DNA of 64,000 bases from Adineta steineri (lineage: Eukaryota > Rotifera > Eurotatoria > Adinetida > Adinetidae). The stretch covers positions 1,490,523-1,554,522 of the forward strand of contig CAJNOI010000003.1 of NCBI GenBank assembly GCA_905250115.1, given 5' to 3'. Both the position numbers and the translations under genes were made by a program. The notes beneath the pieces are model-generated. The model was not told where the DNA came from and searched no databases. It worked only from the letters and a program-made list of their open reading frames with translations. Positions 40,455 through 49,672 of the stretch are shown here, piece after piece. The stretch's first letter is position 1. Every line of letters begins with the position of its first letter.

Positions 40455-41030
40455 TTAAAAAGTTGGATGAAAATGAGAATGTTGTTCAGATACAATCATT
40501 GTATGACATTGAGGAAAACGTTGTCGCCAATCATTTGATACGAAACAAACCGACCACATTCCAACAGGTACTAATACAAGAAATAATCCACATGAAACAA
40601 TAACAAATGATAAACGATAATTAAAACGTAGTAAACGATTTAATAATATTAAAAAAAGCCAACTACTCGCTAGAGCTAATCCACTTAATTCTCTTCCTTC
40701 TTCGTGTTGTAAAAAATGATTTTTTACAACATCAACATTATTTTCATATTGATATTTAAAAAGAAGATGACAACCATATGCAATAAATAAACAAAATACA
40801 AGTGCATTCACACAAATAATAACATTCGGTAATGATCGATAATTAAATACTTCAATAGCAAGAAACATAGATGTACATATATAAATTGTTACCCATAAAT
40901 ACCAATCATGATCATTTAAATTAACAAAAGCAGCAAAAAGAAAAAATACACATCCTATACCATTGATTGTACGCCAAATAAATTTATTTGATGATTGATT
41001 ATCATTATCATTATCAATTGTTAATAACAT
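40455..41030 (-). CDS. TMEM220: TMEM220-like multi-pass membrane protein
   Basis: A single exon of 191 residues from ATG 41030; the frame reaches 41036 only from a TTG. About six hydrophobic segments are visible, starting GIGCVFFLFAAFVNLND and ending SFVIVSCGLFLVLVPVGMW. The block HEEGRELSGLALASSWL matches the conserved HEEEGRELSGL of vertebrate TMEM220, and NDHDWYLWVTIY matches its first loop. Function is unknown in any animal to my knowledge. It has no introns, unlike most neighbours, but is short. It lies between AGPAT and WEE1 on the same strand, spaced 250 and 450 bp. Confidence 0.85.
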   Translation of the reverse strand: MLLTIDNDNDNQSSNKFIWRTINGIGCVFFLFAAFVNLNDHDWYLWVTIYICTSMFLAIEVFNYRSLPNVIICVNALVFCLFIAYGCHLLFKYQYENNVDVVKNHFLQHEEGRELSGLALASSWLFLILLNRLLRFNYRLSFVIVSCGLFLVLVPVGMWSVCFVSNDWRQRFPQCHTMIVSEQHSHFHPTF

Positions 41031-41481
41031 CTTCAATACAGAAAAAAAAATAATACAAAATGAAATTTTTTATTTTCTGTTTTTTGCTAATAAATTTTTT
41101 TTTCTCATTTCGAACAAATCTAACAAGAGCAAAAAAACACAGATTAACAAAAAAAAAATTAGACCAAATGTGTACAGAAATAGACAAGCAATAGGACTAG
41201 AGATTACGTTGAGTAGAAGAACAAAAAAAAAAAAGAGAAATGTGTACAATATTTTTACTATTTCGTAAGAAAGAGAAAAAGCGAAAGAGAAAGAGAGAGA
41301 AGAAAAAAAGAAAAAATAAATCATATTCGTTTTATTATTATTGGTTGATAAGCAATATAAGGAGAACAACGTTTGGTTGGTGATGAGCATGTCACAGTGT
41401 ATTATGGCTACTAATGAAAAAATAAAGAAAGCGAACGAAGAAAGAAGCGAAAAAAAAATATAATGAAATATTAATATTAAT

Positions 41482-44400
41482 TTAGATGATACTCGAATAA
41501 TGACGAAACATATTTGAACCACCGATTAATTTCGTTTGTTGTTTCATTGCAAGTGAACCACCACGAACAGGTGAGGCAAATGATTGATTTAGATTTGTTG
41601 ATGGTGTTGTTGTTGAATAAGATGATAGATTTGATGTATTAATTAATAATACTCTTGATGTATCATTAGGTGTTGATGCATATTGATGTTGTGGAACAAT
41701 TGTTGATTGTGTTGGTGATACAAATATTTGTTGACATTGTATACTTGTATTATTTGTATCATTAATACCTGTTGGTAATGTTTGAAGATCGGATGAATTT
41801 GTTAAAAGATAATGACTAAGTAATTTTTTATTTAACATCAAATTTTTCTGACGTTCACGTTTTAAACTATGGCTAAATGAAAATATAAGATGATATTTAT
41901 AGATTCAATATCGAACATACCGAAGAAATTCACGACTTGTTGGTAACAATGGGCTGGCAGTAGGATTGAGTAGAAGCTAAATGTAAAAGAGTACAAATAT
42001 ACAATACACACAAACAGAACAATATGATCTGGGCTCGTTGACACTTATTATTCAAACAAAAATCAATACTAGTCTATGACTAGCATTATAATAAGAAAGT
42101 ACCACTGACCTTAGTCGGGAATCAAGTATCTGATCTCTATCAACATTCAAAGGTTGTTTTATTTCCAAAACGCATCAATTACTGTCGCACTTATTAATGA
42201 CACTTTGTATAACATGATCTTCATCGACCTGCTGAGTTCTTATTTATAACAATAGAATAGAAAGACAATAATTGAATCATAAAGTAATTCTTTGTCTATA
42301 GTATTCAAAATACAATCATGTATATCACGTTTTTTTCTCATGTGATTCATTATTTAATCAAATATCAAGTTATTTGTTTTAGATATTAAATGAAAACTGT
42401 CATGAAAGAGTCAAGTTTAATACAACAGAGTATATTTATCATAGATGAGTGTGATATTCTACAGGGTAAAAGGACATTTTTCTTTATTCTTCTAAGCAAT
42501 TGAAAACATAATAAAAATCGATCATCTAACAAAACACTATATAAACTAAATGTATTTTAACTCACCTTAATGTTCTACTGATCAATATCAGATATCATTC
42601 AAACTTTTTCCGTTCTATATTGATTTAAAATACTTGAAATAAACCATGGGAAAAATTATCATGTGTGTCATCAATACGATTATTCTCAATAAAAAGAATA
42701 GTTTATATATAAAAACTAGCTTATGACTAATCTCAAATAATCACTTATGATTTATTATATGATAAATAGCACTTTCGAATCCTATTATAAACACAATGGG
42801 ACTTATTACGATATGAAACATTGTATGTCTATTCAAAACTAAAACTTACTTCATAGGCTGATGGTCGTTGATTCGGATCAACGTTACACATACGACCAAG
42901 TATTAATTCATTAAATTGCATAGTACAATGTGAAATAGTATGAAGATATTGAATAATATTTAATCTTAATTGTTGCCATTCATTACCTTGTTTTGGCATT
43001 TCACGATTTGTTGCACAAACATATAATGTTAAGCCTAATGAAAATATATCACATTTACCTAAATTCAATTGTTTTGAATTTGATTTTTGTAATGCTTCTA
43101 ATGCTAAATAACGACTATCACCATCTTCTTCCATTGCTGACATACTTATTTGACTAACATGTCCTAAATCCGTTAATTTATAAATCATTTGATGTGTTTC
43201 ATCATCATCTTCATCTTTATCGAGATTTAAATTAATTGAACGTTGACATAACATAATATTAGCTGGTTTTATATCTAAATGTGCTAAATCTTGTGCATGC
43301 ATAAATGCTAATGCATCACTTATTTGATGAAGAATGTGTTTTAATTGTTGTTCATTTGTATATGTACGATTACGTCGATTTTTTTCTATAATATCATCTA
43401 ATGAACCACCATTACAATATTCTAATTGAACAAAAAATCTTCCATCAGGTTCAATCCATGCTGAATGATATCGTACTAAATTTTCATGTGATATAAGTAC
43501 AGCATGTGCACATGTTTCACGCCATGCCATTTGTTCATAACTTGTACCGAGAACTGGTTGTTTAGATGCTTTAATAGCATATATAATTCCATCAAGACGA
43601 TTTTTACATAGATAAACATGTGAAAATTCTCCATGACCAAGTATAGATTCTTGATGAAATTCTTCATCAAATCTTCGAATAGTTAATTCACGTAAAGATG
43701 GTGAACCAGCTGGAACAATTCGACATGATTGTTGAGATTCAGTTGGAACATGTGCTGCAGCTTGTTGATCACGTTTAGCAACCAGACGTGTACGATAACG
43801 TGGAGTCGGTGTTGTAGTTGTTTTAGCGATTGGTACACATGGTGAATCAAGTTTAACACGTTTATTTTGTTCAGGATTTAATTGTGGACTAAATGGATTA
43901 GTATTTACTAAATCACCTAGAAATTTATAAATGAAAAGATTTTTTCTTTTTTTTTTACAAAAAATCTACCTTTAGATTTTGTTGTTAATTGTTCATCATG
44001 AGCAGAATTGATTGATGTTGTTAAACAAAGTGAATCATCGTGATGACGACTTCGACGTTGAACTTTGGGTGAACGAAATGTACTCTCTTGAACATAATCA
44101 AGATTTTTTCGTCGTGTACATGGTGATTGATCTGGTGTTTTAAGTGATACACGATCTACAGATGTGTCGGATTTTGCTGATGTATCTCGATTTCTTGTTG
44201 TACTTCGTTTACGTTTATTATTATTATTATTTGTTGTACTTTTTGTTGCATATTTAACTGTATAACTTGCAATTGGTTTAGTTGATACAGTACCAGATGA
44301 TGGTGTATAACGAAGTTGACATGGTGATTTAAATTCATTTGATTTTGTTAAATGTGATGATATAGGTGATGATTGACACGATATTTCGGATGGTGTTTGT

Positions 44401-44732
44401 GATAATGTTGTTAAACGAGATAATGCTGATTCAATATTTATTGAATCATTAAAAATAAAATCTTGTTGAGATGATTGTTGACTATCATTACATGAATCAT
44501 CTTGTAATGGTTGACTACAACTACCACAAGTTGATTCATCGAAAAGTATTGATGATGGTGGTAAAACTTGACTACAACTTGTATTAACGGTTAATTTAGG
44601 TGAAAATGAGAGACGAGTACGTCGATTGAATTGTGATGCTAAATAGCTACTGTCAGTGGATTGTTGACTGGCTACATCCGATTCATCCGAGTCAAAAACA
44701 GGCGGAGGAATAGGACTTGCGAACGATGACAT
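41482..44732 (-). CDS. WEE1: WEE1-type Cdk1-inhibitory protein kinase
   Basis: Four coding exons (44732-43970, 43916-42850, 41976-41921, 41872-41482) join in frame to 758 residues. The first about 330 residues are a Ser/Thr/Pro-rich regulatory region with RKRS-type basic clusters. The kinase domain begins near FDEEFHQESILGHGEFSHVY, with Lys370 in YAIKAS, the Wee1 hallmark LEYCNGGSLDD, catalytic HLDIKPANIML (Asp469), DLGHV instead of DFG (504-506), and EDGDSRYLALEAL. The C-terminus TKLIGG, RHYSSII resembles the end of vertebrate Wee1. It should phosphorylate Cdk1 on its inhibitory Tyr in the nucleus, delaying mitosis. An acceptor (TTTTTTAG at about 44744) just before the ATG suggests a 5' untranslated intron. 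Intron 2 is 873 bp, far longer than others. Confidence 0.94.
41977..42849 (-). other. Long second intron of WEE1
   Basis: This 873-bp intron is about 15 times the usual length here. No inverted ends or exon-like frame was found. It may contain regulatory DNA or an old insertion. Confidence 0.55.
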
Positions 44733-45369
44733 CGTTTTACGATCTAAAAAACAAATGAATAGACAAGAACAATTAACAATGAATGAATATTCTTCGACGG
44801 ACGGACAATCGTCCATAGAGAGACAAAGAAGCGCTGTGCAGCTGACCAATTAAAATTGAAATTTCTAAAAAGCGCCATCTGTATTTAATGAATAAAAGAA
44901 TAAAACAATTTAAATTCTGTATATTGTTCGATTTAAGAAACATCACGTGTTATCTCATTTTTTTCGGATACAAACATCTGTGAATCATTTTAATTTGAAC
45001 AAAATTTTGATCGTTTTCTTGATAACAAATTGATTAATTTATAGTAATCGATTTTCATATAATTAATAAACATTCATAGATAATAAATTTGATCTTTTCA
45101 CTTTTATAAACATATACAACGAACTTCTTTAATGAAAAAAAAAACAAATCGATAAGATTCAAATGCGTATTACTTGATTTCTTTACGTTTTTTACTCTCC
45201 ATCCATCTTCGTTTCGTTCGCTATCATCTCCCCGTATCTTACTTATGTTACCCTGCTGTTACGTCTTTTCATTGACTTCTTCTTTTTTCGTATATCTATT
45301 ATTATATCTATTCTTCTCATTCTTGTTTCACTTTAGCCTGAAGGTAGCACAACGTAAGATATCAAAAAA
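44733..45369. other. Intergenic upstream of WEE1
   Basis: No gene was found. The stretch should include the WEE1 promoter and first untranslated exon. It ends at the 100-N gap. Confidence 0.5.
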
Positions 45370-45469
45370 NNNNNNNNNNNNNNNNNNNNNNNNNNNNNNN
45401 NNNNNNNNNNNNNNNNNNNNNNNNNNNNNNNNNNNNNNNNNNNNNNNNNNNNNNNNNNNNNNNNNNNNN
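45370..45469. other. Assembly gap (100 N)
   Basis: Exactly 100 N, the conventional size for an unknown scaffold join, so true distance and even order across it are uncertain. It lies where the decaying 3' part of the F-box gene would continue. Confidence 0.95.
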
Positions 45470-45494
45470 TGAAAAGAATAAAGATACTTTGTTA

Positions 45495-45745
45495 TGTTAG
45501 AATGTATTGTCCCTTCATTCTTCTTTGTTCGCTCTTCTTATTCATGTTACAAAAATTCAAAATTGTCTATATGTATTATCTTGTCTATGCTAGAATGGAA
45601 CATAAAGTTCTAACATTTCTTGACATGCATAACCGTCGAGTAAATCCACAGGAAATAAATATTTTGGTATATATGACCCTAATATAAAAATGAAATGCTT
45701 AAGATTATGCATACAACGCAATAAATAACTAATTGAAGCAATATT
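45495..45745 (-). pseudogene. Broken 3' continuation of the F-box gene
   Basis: Directly after the TAG at 45748-45746 the same frame continues with coding-like sequence, reading ISYLLRCMHNLKHFIFILGS and then DLLDGY and MLELYVPF. This resembles the middle part of long bdelloid F-box proteins as I remember them. It then meets a second TAG. Allowing a 2-base loss there gives SIDKIIHIDNFEF and then further stops. Stop, frameshift and stop together indicate decay. The remainder would lie beyond the 100-N gap. Confidence 0.6.
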
Positions 45746-46628
45746 CTATGCAACAAAAAGTTTCAATTCAAATGAGATCACATGTGATAATACAGGAAGC
45801 TCATCTTCATCGACAAATGGTATCGGAACTGGATCACTAAAACAAAACAAAAAGATTTTCTTTTGAATTAAAAACTTTTCTCTTTGTACACTTTTTCAAC
45901 TAATACATTTTTTATTCGACAACTTACTAGATATCATTATTGTTAACCGCACTTTTATCTCTCACGGTTAGACCTATATAGCGTACTCTGTGACAAAGGC
46001 GAAGAATTGTCAAAATTGAATTTAGAGAAGTCATCGAAGATGGACCATTTATAAACAAATACAATGATGAGATGTTTGAAGATAATGAAATATTATTGAA
46101 AATATTTGAATAATTATAAGAATATTGTAGAACAATTGAGCGAAGAGAAGATGATTTGTGCATTAACATAGTTCGAGCTAATTCATATTTATCGTGTTTA
46201 TTCATAGTTATACCATTTAGATTAAAAATATCAAATGAGACAAGTTTATCAAAAATTTTTATGTGTTGAATCACATTGTCAAGTTTTGTTGATTGATGAA
46301 TTCTTATAAATTTACAGAATTGAAGATTAATAAAATCATGTCGACTGAATAATAAACTAATAATAGATGTATCGTCACGAACTATATCATTTATGTTTAT
46401 TGAAATAACTTGATGAGCATGGAAAGTAAGATAAGAAGAAAGAAAATCAACTTGATTACGACAATGCTTTCCTGAAATAATAATGCGAAGTGGAGTTGAT
46501 TGGAAAATCGACGAAATTCGTTTATTCAATGAGCCAAATGCACTAAAGATATCAAGTGCATGTAAATAGTCAAATATTTCCAAGAAAATCTCGTTTGGTA
46601 AATTTTCTAGACGAGTTTCTGTACCCAT
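45746..46628 (-). CDS. F-box protein, probably truncated
   Basis: Two exons, 46628-45928 and 45836-45746 (GTAAGT donor, frame kept), give 263 residues. The N-terminal F-box is clear: LENLPNEIFLEIFDYLHALD, then AFGSLNKRISSIF. It is followed by repeat-like hydrophobic segments resembling a degenerate leucine-rich region. F-box proteins bind SKP1 and present targets to SCF ubiquitin ligases. The related bdelloid proteins I recall are about twice as long, and coding-like sequence continues past the stop, so this copy is probably truncated and perhaps nonfunctional. A second, more decayed F-box-like fragment lies at 53773-54078. The upstream region is interrupted by the palindromic element only 160 bp away. 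Confidence 0.72.
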
Positions 46629-46790
46629 TTGTATAAATATCTACAAAGAATATATAACATGCTTTATAATAATATATCTATGAACAATATTGACGTCGGC
46701 TGTGACCTAAGAAATAAGACTGACCGTCTATTTTCGACTGAAAATATACAATACTATCGCTCGTATACAAACATCGTGGAAAAGAATGTA

Positions 46791-48517
46791 CAGCGCATGT
46801 CCCTAATAAGAACAGGTGTTTTGACTCCCTTCATTGTTATACATTTTTCTCAGCCATTTTGAGCGATAAAAAAATTATCTTTTCAACTCCGGGTAGAGGA
46901 GCATTTTGTGCATTTAATGATGCAAAAATTAGCTAATTATCTCAAAAACTAATTGAGTAATTAGCGGTATAATTTTGACAAGTGCTCTTGTTCGTGTTAA
47001 GTAGCATGTTCTCAATAAGAACAATAAGCTAAAATATGTTCCTAATACGAACATTCCATGTAAAATACATAGAAAATAAAAAAAAACTACTAAAAACTAT
47101 TTTTCGTGTCAAGACAACGAAATTTTGATATACTTCTTTGACAAAAAATGTTCATCATGATATGATACATAAAAATCTAAAGGTTCAGAATTTTAGCAGT
47201 TACTATAGCTGAGTTATATCAATTTTAAAATTGATTTTTTTGTTCTTATTAAGTACACTGTACTTAATTCGAACAGTCAGCAAAAAAATGTTCCTAACAA
47301 GAACATTCCATGTAAAATGCATGGAAAATAAAAAAATTTTACTAAACGAGGTTTTTTAATCTCTAGACTAAAAAATTTCTTTTTGCGAGTGCATTAAAAA
47401 ATGTTTCTTGACTCAAGTTGGAATAGAATCCAGCGGTTGAAGACAATCGATGATTCCGTTTGTCTTGTATAGAGAAAATTCGTTTTTTTCGTTTAGGTTA
47501 TTTTTTTAATTAAAATTTTTATTTTATTTTTGATGCAATTTTTCACTGAATAATACTGAAACTTAATATATATCATATTTTCGATATATACATGCATAAT
47601 AAATGAAAAAAAATGAAAAAAAATGAAAAAAAATGAAAAAATTTTTTCGTACTCTGAACTCCTGTTTCGGAAGTACGAAAATTTTTTTTCGTTTTTTTTT
47701 CATTTATTATTCATGTATATATCGAAAATATGATATATATGAAGTTTCTATAGTATTCAGTGAGAAATTTCATCAAAAATAAAATTAAAAATTAATTAAA
47801 AAAATTAAGAAAAAACAAGAAATACGAATTTTCTCCATATCAGACAAACGGAATCATCGTTTGTGTTCAACCGCTGGATTTTATTCCAACTTGAGTCAAG
47901 AAACATTTTTTAATGTACCCACAAAAAAAACTTTTGTTGTCTAGAGGTAAAAAAACCTCGTTTAGTAAAAAATTTCTATTTTTCATGTATTTTACATGGA
48001 ATGTTCTTATTAGGAACATTTTTTTGCTGGTTGTTCGAATTAAGAACATTGTTCCTAATAAGAACGAAAAAATCAATCTTAAAATTGATATAACTCAGCT
48101 ATAGTAAATGCAAAAATTCTGAACCTTTGGATTTTTATGTATCATATCATGATGAACATTTTTTGTCAAAGAAGTATATCAAAATTTATTAGTTTTCATA
48201 TAAAAAAATCTCATTTAGTGGTTTTTTTAAATTTTCCATGTATTTTACATGGAATGTTCGTATTAGGAACATATTTTAGCTTATTGTTCTTATTGAGAAC
48301 ATGCTACTTAACACGAACAAGAGCACTTGTCATAATTATACCGCTAATTACTCAATCAATTTTTTAGATAATTAGCGGAATTTTGCACCATTTGATGCGC
48401 AAGATGCTCCTTTACTCGGAGCTAAAAAGATAATTTTTTTATCGCCAAAAATGGCTGAGAAAAACAAAAAATAATCAAAGGTGTTGAACCACCTGTTCTT
48501 ATTAGGGACATGCGCTG
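46791..48517. mobile_element. 1.7 kb palindromic foldback element
   Basis: Left arm 46791-47653 and right arm 47672-48517 are nearly perfect inverted copies around an 18-nt loop. The ends read CAGCGCATGTCCCTAATAAG (left) and its reverse complement (right), each flanked by TA (46789-46790 and 48518-48519). This is the pattern of a Tc1/mariner-type target duplication, though 2 bp is weak evidence. Both arms contain several TGTTC(N5-8)GAACA dyads. The left arm near the centre has about four AAAAAAAATG units that the right arm lacks. No transposase-like frame was found, so it is a non-autonomous foldback/MITE-like element. It lies just upstream of the F-box gene and may have separated it from its promoter. 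Confidence 0.85.
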
Positions 48518-49488
48518 TACTTATTCTACAATAGTTTATTTCTTCTCTCTAACTCAAGCTCAAAATGAATTGCTATATTCAGTAATAAACGATTGTCAAA
48601 TTGAGAACAAAGATAAGATTGATTTCGCTATTCATGTATTCATTTCCCTCACGAATTTAGAACGAATCAATCAGATACGAAATCTTATTTCATAAACAGG
48701 TGGTCCCATATGCCGATGTTCATATTATAGAGGTTGATTTATATTGGCAGAGACTGATAAAATAGCGTTCAGATTGAGAAATACAGGATGATCATTTAGG
48801 AGAAGACAAGATCTTGCTAAATTCTTTGGATTGAATCGAAAGATATTCAGTATAGCAGATTGAGTATTTAGAAGAGATGTTCAGTAATAGATGGTTTTTC
48901 TAATGAGAAAAGATAACGATATGTTGGTCGTGTCGATACATCTTACAGACCATTCTATTATTATCTATGATTATGCATTCTCTTCGTGATTTAAGTTCAA
49001 AATAGAATATAGAACGAGAAATAAAAAATCGATGAATTATTTTGGATAGAAACATTTAAGCAAACTCATCAATAATAAGTATACAGTCTTTCTCATATAA
49101 TATAGCAGCTGTTGCAAGTATGTTGTTTTGTTTTATGTAGATAATTCATTCATATAAAAAGCACCTTTTTTTCTATAGTAAATATAAGTTAGTGAAGTGA
49201 TACACTACTGGTAGTTCATGATCAATGATCAACGTTTTTTTATTAAGATTGTGCAATCAATATTTACTTATTTTAGGTCGTTATATAGCAATCTAGAATA
49301 TTGTTTCACCATTCTCATTGTATGCTTTTTGTTTGCTGTTTCTACTATATAGATTATTTACCTATTCATGTTCTATTTTCACTTTACTGATTAGTGAAGA
49401 AAATACTCTCATTGAGTAAGAATAATTATTCGGGATAGAAGAAATAAGTCACTTATTCACACTGGTCATTTATTTCGTTCTTGAAGAA
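48518..49488. other. Intergenic stretch
   Basis: A 48-codon frame after the palindrome (about 48550-48695, containing LTQAQNELLYSVINDCQIE) has balanced composition but no ATG of its own outside the element and no homologue I recognise. The rest is AT-rich without features. Confidence 0.45.
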
Positions 49489-49560
49489 GGGGTGGTGTGT
49501 GGGTGCGAGTATGATATAAATATAATACCCACATCAACATCCACACCCGCACCCACCCTT
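49489..49560. repeat. Telomere-like inverted motif F
   Basis: GGTGGTGTGTGGGTGCGAGT is followed after about 20 bases by ACCCACATCAACATCCACACCCGCACCCACCC. It lies about 110 bp beyond the stop of the first ART-TPR gene. The corresponding place beyond the second gene (about 54460-54515) holds only a decayed version. Confidence 0.7.
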
Positions 49561-49672
49561 TATCCATTACGTTTTTATTAATTACAGAATTGTTCTCTAT
49601 ACGCGCACGCGACGAACTAAAAAATAGAATTAGTTTAAAAATAAGTAAATAAAACCTTCTTTTATTTATTTA

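Noticed and set aside
41070-41522. 150-codon hydrophobic minus-strand frame between TMEM220 and WEE1
   Set aside because: It is the poly-Phe/Leu reading of a polypurine tract and overlaps the WEE1 stop region.
48510-48695. 61-codon plus-strand frame after the palindrome
   Set aside because: Its start codon lies in the terminal repeat of the element, and the rest has no recognised homologue.
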